Below are positions 9,359 to 18,178 of a stretch of DNA of 64,000 nucleotides, one piece after another. The position numbers and the translations under genes were made by a program. How positions within the stretch are numbered: position 1 is the stretch's first letter; every line of letters starts with the position of its first letter. Below the pieces are notes generated by a model that had not been told where the DNA came from, searched no databases, and was given only the letters and a program-made list of their open reading frames with translations. The DNA is from Azotobacter salinestris. Lineage in GTDB: Bacteria > Pseudomonadota > Gammaproteobacteria > Pseudomonadales > Pseudomonadaceae. The DNA is taken from contig NZ_CP045302.1 in assembly GCF_009363155.1 (NCBI RefSeq), positions 4,603,194 to 4,667,193 of the forward strand. The letters are read 5' to 3'.

Positions 9359-9814
9359 ATGGGTGCAAGCCATGAGCTGATCGAGCCGGTCGACCGGGTA
9401 ATTACTGGGCGCGGGGGCAAGGAGAAAACCTTCGTCCTGTCGTACCTGGATTGTGTGGATGGCCGCAAGATCGCGGCCCTGTACCCGGTCGCCAACATGC
9501 CCAAGCTGGGGGACTACCAGTCCAGCGAGGAGGCCATGCAGCTCCTGCTGTCGCATGTAGGGGTCTATCGGTCGGACGGCACGATACTGCGGCTATCAAC
9601 CCTCGACCTGATCCGCAACCACGTTCCCGACCCCATCATGCTGATGAAGCTGGAATATTCGATGCTGGATCACAACTTCGATTTTTTCGGACCCGGCGGC
9701 CCCTTAAGCTCGGTCGAGGGGCTGCTCAAACAGGGCGCCGCGTGGATTACCCAAATGCTGACCCAATCGTTGGCGTCATCGTCTCCGCGGGCCTCGCATC
9801 GTACGCCGAGCTGA
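9359..9814 (+). CDS. Tail assembly chaperone, first-frame product
   Basis: 151 aa. Position between tube and tape measure is that of the tail assembly chaperone. I chose ATG 9359 (AGGAGG 9 nt upstream) over GTG 9341. A TTTTTTC heptamer at 9682-9688 lies in the correct X-XXY-YYZ phase. The -1 frame stays open through to 9918 and ends where the tape measure starts, so a minority -1 fusion product is plausible. The last ~25 residues of the 0-frame product (SLASSSPRASHRTPS) look like readthrough of overlapping code. Confidence 0.7.
   Translation: MGASHELIEPVDRVITGRGGKEKTFVLSYLDCVDGRKIAALYPVANMPKLGDYQSSEEAMQLLLSHVGVYRSDGTILRLSTLDLIRNHVPDPIMLMKLEYSMLDHNFDFFGPGGPLSSVEGLLKQGAAWITQMLTQSLASSSPRASHRTPS
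9682..9688 (+). promoter_or_regulatory. Candidate -1 frameshift slippery site (TTTTTTC)
   Basis: T-TTT-TTC lies in zero-frame register within the tail chaperone gene (codons GAT TTT TTC GGA). Slipping by -1 leads into the open frame ending at 9918. Programmed shifts in the gene before the tape measure are widespread in tailed phages. Against it, the first ~18 residues after a shift here are Arg-rich, and a GTG start at 9742 could express the second frame independently. Confidence 0.45.
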
Positions 9815-9918
9815 AAACGTCCATCTCCCTGCGCGAAGCCATGGACCTGTGGGAAATCGCCATCGTCAACCGGCATAACGAGTGGCTGGCGATGGAAGAT
9901 GCCAAGAGGCAACGATGA
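9742..9918 (+). CDS. Tail chaperone second-frame product (separate or -1 fusion)
   Basis: 58 aa from a GTG at 9742 (MDYPNADPIVGVIVSAGL through EDAKRQR), with AGGG about 7 nt upstream. It overlaps the 3' end of the first chaperone frame by 73 nt. The text is credible protein: D-P-I-V, then a helical A-S-Y-A-E-L-K segment and a charged helix ending NEWLAMEDAKRQR. It overlaps the tape-measure start by ATGA. It could be translated alone or as the tail of a -1 frameshift fusion; both fit. Confidence 0.6.
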   Translation: MDYPNADPIVGVIVSAGLASYAELKTSISLREAMDLWEIAIVNRHNEWLAMEDAKRQR

Positions 9919-11612
9919 GCATTCTTGACACTTTCGTTACGATCTTCACCGCCGACACGACGGGTCTGGAGCAAGGCGCGGACCGGGCGCGCCGGGAAGC
10001 TGATCGGCTGATCGACCGGCTACGGGGCGTTGACCGCGCAGCGACAGGAGCCAGCCGGACGCTGGTCGACATGTTCCACGAGTTTGAGCGAGGCCTTACC
10101 GTCGCCAACACGACGGCAGCGGCGATGGGCGCAGGTGCAACTATCGGGCTCGGCTTGGCTGGCGTGGCGGCGCACGTCACAGCCACGGAGTTCGGTCAGC
10201 TCGCATCCGCAGCCGAAGCCCTGGGCATCTCGGCGCAGCAGGTCGATGGCTTCGGCACCGTCCTCGGCCAGTTCGGCGGGGATGCCGAGATGGCGCGGGA
10301 GGCGCTACTCGACCTGGGCGAGGCCATTGGTACCGCAACGCTGGACGCCAAGAGCACCGAGGCCGAGACTTTTGCCGCCCTGGGCGTCCGCATCCGCGAC
10401 TCCAGCGGCCGAGCCATCGATGCACGGGAGGGCTTCCTGCGGCTGGCCGACAGCCTGTCGAAGCTGGACAAGGCTGCCGCACTCTCCCGCGCCAAGGACC
10501 TTGGCATAACCGACCCCGAGACCATCTACGCGCTGCGCCTGGGGCGGCAAGCGCTTGAGGAGCAGTGGAACGCGGCGGCTCAAGGCAGCGGAGCGACGGA
10601 AGAGAACATTCGGGCCACGAAAGAGTACATGCTCGCCAACCAGGGGCTGAAAAATTCCTTCGGCGACCTCACTGAGTCGGTCGGGTTCGACGTTATGCCC
10701 ACGTTCACCGAGCTGCAAAAGCTACTGGCGCGGGCGTTCGACTGGATGGCTGAGAATGAAGACGTTGTAATTGGTTTCTTCGTTGGCGTTGCGGCAGCGG
10801 CTACGCTGCTAGCCGCGCCGTTGCTGACCCTGCTCGCCCCATTCATCGCCGTGGGCTTGGCTATCGCAGCGGTCGGTGTGGCGGCTGGCCTGGCCTGGGA
10901 TGACCTACAAGCCTTCCTTGAGGGCGGCGACAGCCTGATCGGCCAGTTTTTGAACCGCTTCCCCGAGCTGCGCGAGGCTTGGGAAGGGCTCACCGAATGG
11001 GCGGCGCGTGCCTGGGAGTCGATCAAGGAGTTCGGGGCGCAAGCGGCTGAGGCGCTAACCCCTTTCGCCAACTCGGCTAAGGCGGTTTTCAAGTCGGTGG
11101 GTGAGTTCGCATCCGCGCTGCTTGACGTGCTGATAGCGTTCGGAAAGCGGATATGGGAGGTCTTTGGCGATGACATCATTGCCGCGTTCAAGTGGATGCA
11201 GGAGGTAGCCAATGGGGTCTTTGAGTGGCTCAAGCGTGCCTTGCAGGGGCTGGCCAATTTCCTCACCAATGCCTTTAACCAGATCGCCGGCGGCTTCAGC
11301 ACCGGCGCGGGCGTGCTTCGCACCGTGGCCGGCTGGCTCGGGGGGGGCGACGAGGCGGGGGCGCAACAAGCCGTTGCCATGGGGCAGGCGCAGATGGCCG
11401 CCGCTGCTACCAACCCCCTGAACGCCGCGACAAGCCAGTCGATCAGCAACACGGCGACCAGCAACCGCCGCGAGTCGTCGGTCACGGTCGGCGAGATCAA
11501 CGTCCAGACGCAAGCCACCGACGCGCAGGGCATCGCCGGCGCCGTGGCCGACCCGCTGCGCGACCAGCTCCGCAGCCTGGACGAGGAGTTTGCCAGTGGG
11601 GTGGATCGGTAA
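9915..11612 (+). CDS. Tail tape measure protein
   Basis: 565 aa. Starts at MSILDTFVTIFTADTTGLE (9915), not at the upstream ATG 9882. An N-terminal coiled region is followed by two hydrophobic stretches (residues ~60-85 and ~290-330, FFVGVAAAATLLAAPLLTLL) typical of tape measures, then Trp-rich amphipathic helices and a Gln/Ala-rich tail. It sets tail length and is ejected during infection. Length predicts a tail shorter than that of most large myoviruses. Confidence 0.85.
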   Translation: MSILDTFVTIFTADTTGLEQGADRARREADRLIDRLRGVDRAATGASRTLVDMFHEFERGLTVANTTAAAMGAGATIGLGLAGVAAHVTATEFGQLASAAEALGISAQQVDGFGTVLGQFGGDAEMAREALLDLGEAIGTATLDAKSTEAETFAALGVRIRDSSGRAIDAREGFLRLADSLSKLDKAAALSRAKDLGITDPETIYALRLGRQALEEQWNAAAQGSGATEENIRATKEYMLANQGLKNSFGDLTESVGFDVMPTFTELQKLLARAFDWMAENEDVVIGFFVGVAAAATLLAAPLLTLLAPFIAVGLAIAAVGVAAGLAWDDLQAFLEGGDSLIGQFLNRFPELREAWEGLTEWAARAWESIKEFGAQAAEALTPFANSAKAVFKSVGEFASALLDVLIAFGKRIWEVFGDDIIAAFKWMQEVANGVFEWLKRALQGLANFLTNAFNQIAGGFSTGAGVLRTVAGWLGGGDEAGAQQAVAMGQAQMAAAATNPLNAATSQSISNTATSNRRESSVTVGEINVQTQATDAQGIAGAVADPLRDQLRSLDEEFASGVDR

Positions 11613-12169
11613 TGGCCCAGACAGACCCGCGGGTCATCGAGGCGACGCAGGACCTGGTCGCCATCCTCGACGCGCAGACCTTCCAGCCGGTGTTGTCGCC
11701 TTTGGCGCCGATGCGCGTCACGGTGCGCGAGGTGTCTCGACTCACCACCTGGCCCGTGGAGGACGGCACCGAGCGGACCGACCATCGCGTTATCCAGCCC
11801 GTGGAGATCGAGCTGCCGGCGTTGTTGACCGAAAGCGTCCGTGACCAGTTCGAGCTGCTGCGCCAGGCGTACATGGCTGGCACCGAGGTGATCGTGCAAA
11901 CCCGCGTGCGCAGCTACCCGCGCATGATGATCATGGAAATTCCGCACGACGAGACGCCGGACCAGATGGACGCCCTCGCCGTGGCCGTGCGGTTGCGCGA
12001 GATACAGACGGTTGAAGTGCAGTTCGGCACCCTGCCGCCCCGCAAGGTGGCCGGACCTACCGGCAACCCGGCGCAGACCGATACCGTGCGCAAAGGCTCG
12101 CAGCAGACCACGCCGAGCGACGCGACCACTCAACGTCGTGCCTCGGTCCTGTATGGAATCTTCAACTGA
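11612..12169 (+). CDS. Dit-like baseplate/tail protein
   Basis: 185 aa with an N-terminal segment (FQPVLSPLAPMRVTVREVS...) matching the Dit-like family that joins tube to baseplate hub. The C-terminal 45 residues are polar and probably flexible. Starts at ATG overlapping the tape-measure stop (TAATG) and ends overlapping the next ATG by one base. Confidence 0.6.
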   Translation: MAQTDPRVIEATQDLVAILDAQTFQPVLSPLAPMRVTVREVSRLTTWPVEDGTERTDHRVIQPVEIELPALLTESVRDQFELLRQAYMAGTEVIVQTRVRSYPRMMIMEIPHDETPDQMDALAVAVRLREIQTVEVQFGTLPPRKVAGPTGNPAQTDTVRKGSQQTTPSDATTQRRASVLYGIFN

Positions 12170-12477
12170 TGCTGACCATTCCCCTTGACCCGATCCCGAA
12201 CCAGTCGCTGGACTTGTCGATCGGTGGCCATCGCTGGTCCTTGCGCATCAAGCAAGCCCGCGAGTCGATGGCCATCGACGTGACCCTTGACGACACGCCG
12301 CTGATTGCCGGCCATCGCATCGCCGTCGGCTCTCCGATCCTGCCCTACCCGCCGATGCAAGCTGCCGGAAACTTCCTGCTGCTGACCGACGGGGACGCGA
12401 ACCCTGACTACTCGCGCTTCGGCGTGGACCAGACCCTGGTCTATGTCACCCCCGAGGAACTGGGCAATGGCACTTGA
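12169..12477 (+). CDS. Baseplate plug protein (Pam3 gp18-like)
   Basis: 102 aa, starting MLTIPLDPIPNQSLDLSIGG. The short beta-rich sequence with P-x-P-N-Q near the start is characteristic of small 'plug' proteins that close the hub in phages of this type. It sits between the Dit-like protein and the hub. Overlaps the next gene by 11 nt. Confidence 0.6.
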   Translation: MLTIPLDPIPNQSLDLSIGGHRWSLRIKQARESMAIDVTLDDTPLIAGHRIAVGSPILPYPPMQAAGNFLLLTDGDANPDYSRFGVDQTLVYVTPEELGNGT

Positions 12478-13285
12478 CCTGCGGCGCATCCGCGTGGGGG
12501 TGGAAATCTCCGGCCGGCTCCAGTGGTATGAGGGGTTGCGTGTCCGGGCGCAGGGTACCAAGTACGCCAGCCCGACCAAGAACGAGGCGACGATCACCCT
12601 CACCGGCCTGTCGCAAAAGACCCGCGACTACCTGCTGACCGAGACCAGCCCCTTCAACGCCAACCGCACGCCGAAGCGGGTCTATCTGGAGGTCGGGCGG
12701 CAGTCGGGCGGCATGTTCCGGCTGTACGTGGGGGACATCACGTCGGCCGAGCCATCCAGCCCGCCCGATATCGATTTGATCCTGCGCTCGAAAACCCAAG
12801 CCTCGGCGGCCAATACCGTGGTGGCCAAGTCCGCGCCGGCGACCACCCGACTATCCGACCTGGTGCGTACTGTCGCGGCCGACCTCGGGCTTGCCCCGGT
12901 GTTCGAGGCGCAAGACATCCAGATCGCCAACTACCAGCACGCCGGCAGCAACCTGGCGCAGGTGCAGGCGCTGCAGGACGTGGGCGGCGTATCGGCCTAC
13001 GTCGACGACGGGGAGCTGATCGTCAAGGACGCCAACCGCCCCCTGAGCAACCGCATCCGCATCCTGAACAAGGACAGCGGCATGGTCGGTCTGCCGAAAG
13101 CCACTGAAAAGGGGCTGTCCGTGACCTTCCTGCTCGACCCGGAAACCAAGATCGGCGGGGCGCTGCGCGTACAGTCGGCCCTGAATCCAGCGCTCGACGG
13201 CGACTACCTGATCAAGCAACTGAAATTCGACGTGGCCAGCCACGACGACCCGTTTTTCTACACGGCGGAGTGCACGCGGCTATGA
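12467..13285 (+). CDS. Baseplate hub protein (gp27-like)
   Basis: 272 aa from ATG 12467 (MALDLRRIRVGVEISGRLQWYEGLRV). Two tube-like beta-domains can be read (residues 1-110 and 160-270), as in hub proteins of the gp27/gp44 type. Next to the spike gene, with which it shares an ATGA overlap. The hub connects tail tube to the central spike. Confidence 0.65.
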   Translation: MALDLRRIRVGVEISGRLQWYEGLRVRAQGTKYASPTKNEATITLTGLSQKTRDYLLTETSPFNANRTPKRVYLEVGRQSGGMFRLYVGDITSAEPSSPPDIDLILRSKTQASAANTVVAKSAPATTRLSDLVRTVAADLGLAPVFEAQDIQIANYQHAGSNLAQVQALQDVGGVSAYVDDGELIVKDANRPLSNRIRILNKDSGMVGLPKATEKGLSVTFLLDPETKIGGALRVQSALNPALDGDYLIKQLKFDVASHDDPFFYTAECTRL

Positions 13286-13932
13286 CCTTGCAGGCCCCCA
13301 ATCAGGACCAGTCGCACGATGGCAGCCTCGCGGGCATCGCCGGCGACGTGCTCGCCCGGTGGCTGCGGGATAAGGTCGACGACATGCTGCCGGCGCGGGT
13401 GGTCAGCTACGACGATGCAACCAACCGCGCCACCGTACAGCCCATGGTCATGGTCGGCATGACGGACGGCTCGGCCCTGGCTCGGCCCAATGTGGCGAGC
13501 GTCCCGGTCTTCCGTTACGGCGGGGGCGGGTTCTTCATCCGATTCCCGCTGAAGCCGGGCGACCTGGGCTGGATCAAGGCCAACGACCGGGACATCAGCC
13601 TGTATCTGCAGGCGCAGCAGCAGGCCCGCCCAAATACCCGCCGGTCGCACTCCTTCAGCGATGGGGTGTTCTTCCCCGATACCCTGCGCCAGTGGGCGAT
13701 CAGCGGGGCCGATGCCGATGCCCTGGTCCTTCAGTCGCTTGACGGGCAAACCGTGGTGGCGCTCCGGCAGGACGCGCTCCACCTGCGCCAGGGCACCAGC
13801 CAGATTGCTGTGACCGCGGCCGCTGTGGACATCACCGCGCCGCTGCTTCTGCACAACGGCGTCAACATCGGCGCTACCCACGTCCATGGCGGCGTGACCG
13901 CCGGGGGCGCCAATACGGGGGCGCCGGCATGA
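13282..13932 (+). CDS. Baseplate central spike (Gp138-like, cell-puncturing)
   Basis: 216 aa. Has the Gp138 N-terminal OB-like region (P-A-R-V-V-S-Y-D near residue 38) followed by repetitive beta-sheet and a C-terminal T-H-V-H-G-G segment. In P2 gpV and phi92 gp138 spikes such an H-x-H motif binds an iron ion at the trimer tip; that role here is inference by similarity. Start at 13282 overlaps the hub stop as ATGA. Confidence 0.75.
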   Translation: MTLQAPNQDQSHDGSLAGIAGDVLARWLRDKVDDMLPARVVSYDDATNRATVQPMVMVGMTDGSALARPNVASVPVFRYGGGGFFIRFPLKPGDLGWIKANDRDISLYLQAQQQARPNTRRSHSFSDGVFFPDTLRQWAISGADADALVLQSLDGQTVVALRQDALHLRQGTSQIAVTAAAVDITAPLLLHNGVNIGATHVHGGVTAGGANTGAPA

Positions 13933-14282
13933 GAACCTTCCTGACCAACCGCAACAACTCCCTGCAGCGCAACGCCGCCGGCGACTTGGAGACCGTCACC
14001 GGCCCCGGCGCTGTGGCCATGGTCGCCCGCCACTTCATGCTCGCCCGGCGGGGAGAGATGATCCACGCGGCCGACCTGGGCATGCCCTATGAGCAGATCG
14101 TCTGGGGGGCACAACCAAACGTCGCGCAGTTCGAGGCGGCCGGTAGGGCCACCCTGGCGCGGGTGCCGGGCGTGGTCGAGGTACTGTCGTTTCAAGGGCG
14201 GCTGGAGGGTGAGGGGCTGTTCTATGAAGCGACTCTGCGGACCATCTACAGCGAGGATCTGACCATCGATGGCCAGCTATGA
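13929..14282 (+). CDS. Baseplate wedge protein (gp25/W-like)
   Basis: 117 aa, a small protein placed between spike and baseplate J gene, the location of gp25-like wedge subunits. It ends with a pair of beta strands (LFYEATLRTIYSED). Family is inferred from order and size. Overlaps the next gene by 14 nt. Confidence 0.55.
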   Translation: MRTFLTNRNNSLQRNAAGDLETVTGPGAVAMVARHFMLARRGEMIHAADLGMPYEQIVWGAQPNVAQFEAAGRATLARVPGVVEVLSFQGRLEGEGLFYEATLRTIYSEDLTIDGQL

Positions 14283-15453
14283 ATACATCACCTCCACGGG
14301 GGTGATTCTGCCGGACACGGGCGAGCTACTGCAGACCGTCGAGGGGGAATGGCGGGACGCCTTTGGTCAGGATCTGGTCACGTCCCCGGAGACCCCGCAA
14401 GGCGTGCTCATCACCGCCGAGGTCGAAGCCCGCGACGCGGTTGTTCGCAACAATGCCGAACTGGCCAATCAGATAAACCCCGACTATGCCGCGGGCGTCT
14501 TCCTCGACGCCATATGGGCGCTGACCGGCGGCGCGCGGCGGCCGGCTACCTATTCGCAAGTCACCGGTGTGGTGCTGACCGGCACACCCGGCACGATCAT
14601 TCTGGCCGGCGCCGAGATCGCCAGCGTCACCACCGGGGAAATCTTCCGCCTGCTGGGCACCGTGCAACTGGGCGCCGACGGTACGGGAACGGGAAACTTC
14701 GCCTGCATCGACCCGGGGCCCATCGGCGCGCTGCCCGGCACCCTCACGGAGATCCGTACCGCCGTGCTCGGCTGGGAGACGGTGACGAACCCAACGGCGG
14801 CGGTGCTCGGCTCGCTGGAGGAGAGCGACACGGCCGCCCGGCGGCGCCGCCGACTGACGCTCGCCCTGCAGGGTCGCCAGACCCCCGAGGCCGTGCAGTC
14901 GCTGCTGGCCGATCTGCCCGGCTATCGCAGCCACACTTTCCGCGAGAACGTCACCAATGCGCCGCTGACCATCGATGGGGTGACTCTCGCGCCGCATTCC
15001 ATCTACGTCTGCGTTGATGGCGCGACCGACGCTGCCGTGGCTGCCGCGCTGCTGGCGGCGAAGGGGGACGGCAGCGGCTGGAACGGCGGGACAACGGTCA
15101 ACGTGATCGAGCCGATCAGCGGCCAGAGCTACGCCGTGCAGTTCGACCGGCCGGCCGTCATCGGGGTTTTCGTCCGCGTGACCGCACGGTTCAACGGATT
15201 GGACGGCCAGACCATCATCGAGGATGCCATCGAGCAGTATGCGAGCGGCACGATGGCCGGCGAGACGGGCCTTGTCGTCGGCGGCAGTCTGTCGCCGTTC
15301 GAGTTGGCCGGCGCCGTGAACCAAGTAGAGCCCCGGATCTTTGTCACCCTGGTGGAACTGTCGACCGACGGCATCAACTACGCCGTCCAGAACATCGCCG
15401 CCAACGTCTCCCAGTTGATCGCCATCAGCGACGTGCAGGTGCTCGAGGCATGA
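14269..15453 (+). CDS. Baseplate J-like wedge protein
   Basis: 394 aa. Sequence fits baseplate J: N-terminal P-E-T-P-Q-G-V-L with long helix, G-A-E-I-A-S-V-T-T-G-E-I-F-R central motif, a run RRRRR before a helix (ESDTAARRRRRLTLALQG), and an LSPFELAGAVNQV C-terminal segment. It forms the iris ring of the baseplate that triggers sheath contraction. Confidence 0.85.
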   Translation: MASYEYITSTGVILPDTGELLQTVEGEWRDAFGQDLVTSPETPQGVLITAEVEARDAVVRNNAELANQINPDYAAGVFLDAIWALTGGARRPATYSQVTGVVLTGTPGTIILAGAEIASVTTGEIFRLLGTVQLGADGTGTGNFACIDPGPIGALPGTLTEIRTAVLGWETVTNPTAAVLGSLEESDTAARRRRRLTLALQGRQTPEAVQSLLADLPGYRSHTFRENVTNAPLTIDGVTLAPHSIYVCVDGATDAAVAAALLAAKGDGSGWNGGTTVNVIEPISGQSYAVQFDRPAVIGVFVRVTARFNGLDGQTIIEDAIEQYASGTMAGETGLVVGGSLSPFELAGAVNQVEPRIFVTLVELSTDGINYAVQNIAANVSQLIAISDVQVLEA

Positions 15454-16070
15454 AACTGACGCATTGCCTGCTCTGGGAGCACGAAGAGGCCGCCGAGCTG
15501 GTCGCCCTGCTGGTCAGCAAAGGCGCGTGGTACGACACCGAGCACGACGGATTCTGGGCGGATTGGGTGCGGGATGTGTTCGATCTGCGCACGGCCAACG
15601 CGTTCGGCTGCGCGGTCTGGGCGCGCATTCTCGACGTGCGGCTTGACCTGATCGCCCCTGCCACCATCGGCCCGTCCTTCGGCTTCGGGGCCAACAATCG
15701 AAACTTTGGCCGCGGCAACTTCGGTCGGCGGGTACCGGGCCGGGTGGGGCTCTCCGTCGAGCAGCAGCGCCTGGTGCTGCGCGCCCGGTATCTCCAGCTC
15801 ATCAGCCGCGGGACCGTGCCGGAGATCAACCGCATCCTGCACATCCTGGTCGGCGAGCGGGGGCCGGCGTGGGCCATCGACAACCACGACATGACGACGA
15901 CCGTTTTCCTGGGCTTCGCCCCGGACAGCCAGCTTCGCCAGGTACTGGACAACTTCCCGCTGATCCCTGTGCCTACCGGCGTGCAGGTCAACTATCAGTT
16001 CGCCGCGCAACCGGCATGGGGTTTCGGCGAGGACAATCTCAACTTCGAACATGGGGGCTTCGCTGAATGA
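15450..16070 (+). CDS. DUF2612 baseplate/fibre-attachment protein
   Basis: 206 aa. Contains WVRDVFDLRTANAFGCAVWARIL and FGFGANNRNFGRGNFG, typical of DUF2612 proteins that follow baseplate J and carry the fibres. The sequence FGRGNFG recurs as a variant near the C-terminus (WGFGEDNLNFEHGGF), an internal repeat of G-F-G-x-x-N-x-N-F. ATGA overlaps on both sides. Confidence 0.75.
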   Translation: MKLTHCLLWEHEEAAELVALLVSKGAWYDTEHDGFWADWVRDVFDLRTANAFGCAVWARILDVRLDLIAPATIGPSFGFGANNRNFGRGNFGRRVPGRVGLSVEQQRLVLRARYLQLISRGTVPEINRILHILVGERGPAWAIDNHDMTTTVFLGFAPDSQLRQVLDNFPLIPVPTGVQVNYQFAAQPAWGFGEDNLNFEHGGFAE

Positions 16071-17170
16071 CGAAGTTTTTCGGAACACCTTTCGCCCTCT
16101 CCGGCGACCGCGACACCATTCCCGACGCGACGCAGGCGGACGGCAGCGTGTCCTATGCCGCGGGCTTCGGCTTCGACTATGAACGGGATCTGAACGCTGA
16201 TCCGCCGGACCCGGACGCCAAGGCGGTCCCTCGCGCCGGCACGAACGGCATCCTGTACGACATCACGGATGCGCTGCGGGCGCTCCAGCGCTTCGGCGTA
16301 CCGGAGTACTTTCCGGCCGCCGCGCCTTACGCCATCAACGCCCTGGTCCGTTATAACAACACCGTCTGGCGGTCGCGTATCGACAACAATAACTCCCTGC
16401 CAACCGAGGGTGCCAACTGGACGGCCATCAGCAGCGTGCCGCAGGCCAGCGAGACAGCAGCCGGTATCATCGAGATCGCCACGGCAGCCGAGACCGCCGC
16501 CGGCACCGACGGTACGCGGGCCGTGACGCCCGCCGGCCTCAAGCCGCTGCTGGACGCCAAGGCACCTCTGGCCAGCCCGACCTTCACCGGGCAGCCCAAG
16601 GCCCCCAGCCCTTCACGGGCGGACGCTACGGATCGCCTGGCTAACACCTGGTGGGTCAAGGATTGGTATGCCAACGATATCGCCCCAGGCGTCCAGCCGG
16701 CCCTTGGCTACACGCCTGTCCGCCAGGGCGGCGGCCCGTCGCAGCTCAACAATCAGGTCAATATCGGCTATGACGGCAGCGGCATCCGAGGCAGCGTGGA
16801 TAACAACCCCGTGTTCGGCCAATTCTGGATGGACCATAACGGCCTGACCAAGGTGCGGGATACGCATGGCGGGGCCAACTTTTCCGGCGGGATTCAATTC
16901 ACCATCCCGACAAACGTCGGGGATCTCACCGTCAAGTTGTTCAATACGGGAACTCTCCCCGGCAAGGCCATTTCTACCGTTCCCTTCCCGAACAATGGGT
17001 TTCCGACCGAATGCCTGGGGGTCATTCCGGTTTCGACGACGAATCAGGGGATCAGCGGCAGCGACGATAACCGTTTCGCCCACGGGGCTGGCGAATACAC
17101 GAAGGACAATTTCAAGCTCTACAACGACGGGTATAACGCCGCCTTCCTCATCCTTGCCTTCGGGCGGTAA
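16067..17170 (+). CDS. Tail fibre protein with gp53-like C-terminal domain
   Basis: 367 aa. The N-terminal 60 residues match the usual fibre anchor of DUF2612-linked phages. A central ETAAGIIEIATAAETAAGTD / AVTPAGLKPLL motif is the common phage fibre repeat. The C-terminal region ending YNAAFLILAFGR is the gp53-like receptor-binding knob, which usually ends with a Y-x-A-x-F-x-x-x-A-x-G pattern. No separate chaperone gene follows. Confidence 0.8.
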   Translation: MTKFFGTPFALSGDRDTIPDATQADGSVSYAAGFGFDYERDLNADPPDPDAKAVPRAGTNGILYDITDALRALQRFGVPEYFPAAAPYAINALVRYNNTVWRSRIDNNNSLPTEGANWTAISSVPQASETAAGIIEIATAAETAAGTDGTRAVTPAGLKPLLDAKAPLASPTFTGQPKAPSPSRADATDRLANTWWVKDWYANDIAPGVQPALGYTPVRQGGGPSQLNNQVNIGYDGSGIRGSVDNNPVFGQFWMDHNGLTKVRDTHGGANFSGGIQFTIPTNVGDLTVKLFNTGTLPGKAISTVPFPNNGFPTECLGVIPVSTTNQGISGSDDNRFAHGAGEYTKDNFKLYNDGYNAAFLILAFGR

Positions 17171-17197
17171 CGCGACGCTGCGCAACACCTTCACCAG

Positions 17198-17217
17198 ACC
17201 GCCGCCGGCGGTTTTTT
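17198..17217 (+). terminator. Rho-independent terminator after tail fibre
   Basis: Self-complementary ACCGCC...GGCGGT hairpin followed by six T residues, 27 nt after the tail-fibre stop. It separates the structural operon from the lysis genes. Confidence 0.8.
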
Positions 17218-17233
17218 CGTCTTTGGAGACCCC

Positions 17234-17710
17234 ATGACATTATCCGAGATCCGCGCCGCGGCCATCGCCCCGGCGCTCGCGCTGCTGCCTGCGCGAATGA
17301 CCAGTCCGGCGGCCGAGGTGATGCTGCTGGCCATCGGGCTGCAGGAGTCGGCGCTCCGGCACCGCCGGCAGGTCGGCGGGCCTGCCCGTGGCCTCTGGCA
17401 GTTCGAGCAGGGCGGTGGCGTGCGCGGTGTGCTGCAGCACCCGCTGAGCCGGCCGCGTGCGCTGTCGATCTGCGAGGCCCGCGGCATCGCGCCGGTGCCG
17501 AGCGCCGTCTATGCCGCGCTCGAGCACGACGACATCCTCGCCGCCGCCTTCGCTCGTCTGCTGCTGTGGACCGATCCGGCGCCGCTGCCGGCGGTGGGTG
17601 AGGTCGGCAAGGCCTGGGATCTGTACCTGCGGACCTGGCGGCCGGGCAAGCCGCACCGGCACAGCTGGGACCGTCTCTATGCGCAGGCGATGGATGAGGT
17701 GCTGGCATGA
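17234..17710 (+). CDS. Endolysin (transglycosylase-like)
   Basis: 158 aa. Early motif L-L-A-I-G-L-Q-E-S with catalytic-type Glu (about residue 38) and H-R-R-Q-V-G-G-P-A-R-G-L-W-Q-F-E fit lysozyme-fold lytic transglycosylase endolysins. No signal peptide, so release should depend on the neighbouring holin. Followed by the holin with an ATGA overlap at 17707. Confidence 0.7.
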   Translation: MTLSEIRAAAIAPALALLPARMTSPAAEVMLLAIGLQESALRHRRQVGGPARGLWQFEQGGGVRGVLQHPLSRPRALSICEARGIAPVPSAVYAALEHDDILAAAFARLLLWTDPAPLPAVGEVGKAWDLYLRTWRPGKPHRHSWDRLYAQAMDEVLA

Positions 17711-18150
17711 CCCTGCTTGCCACCGCCACGGCCCTGCTGCCAACCGTCGCCGGCCTGCTCGACCGGCTGATCCCCGATCCCGAACAGAAGGCCAGGGCCC
17801 AGCTCGAGCTGCTCAGGCTCCAGCAGGAGGGAGCATTCAGGGATCTGGACGCAGTCCTGCAGGTCAACCTGGCTCAGGCGAAGATCAACGAAGTCGAGGC
17901 GGCGAGCCAGTCGGGCTTCCAGGCCGGCTGGCGTCCGATGGCGGGCTACGTCTGCGTCGCGGGCCTAGCCTACGAGTTCCTGATCAGGCCGCTGCTGCCC
18001 TGGCTGCTGACCGTGGCCGGCGCCGCGGAGGTGCCGCCGTTGCCCTCGCTCGACGAGGTGCTGTTCGAGCTGGTGTTCGGCCTGCTCGGCCTGGGCACCC
18101 TGCGCACTGCCGACCGCTGGAAGCGGATCAACGCCATCGCTCCGAAGTAA
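17707..18150 (+). CDS. Holin (GTA 3TM-type)
   Basis: 147 aa. A charged amphipathic helix (EQKARAQLELLRLQQ) precedes hydrophobic segments at residues ~78-105 and ~120-133. This architecture and the pattern F-Q-A-G-W-R-P-M match the GTA_holin_3TM family. It would permeabilise the inner membrane for the endolysin. No spanin pair is evident nearby. Confidence 0.7.
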   Translation: MTLLATATALLPTVAGLLDRLIPDPEQKARAQLELLRLQQEGAFRDLDAVLQVNLAQAKINEVEAASQSGFQAGWRPMAGYVCVAGLAYEFLIRPLLPWLLTVAGAAEVPPLPSLDEVLFELVFGLLGLGTLRTADRWKRINAIAPK

Positions 18151-18178
18151 CCACCACCCACTATATATAGGAGATCCC

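Noticed and set aside
9882-9914. Upstream ATG for the tape measure
   Set aside because: The ATG at 9915 overlaps the preceding stop as ATGA and begins a normal tape-measure N-terminus; the extra 11 residues are read from the chaperone gene's out-of-frame codons.
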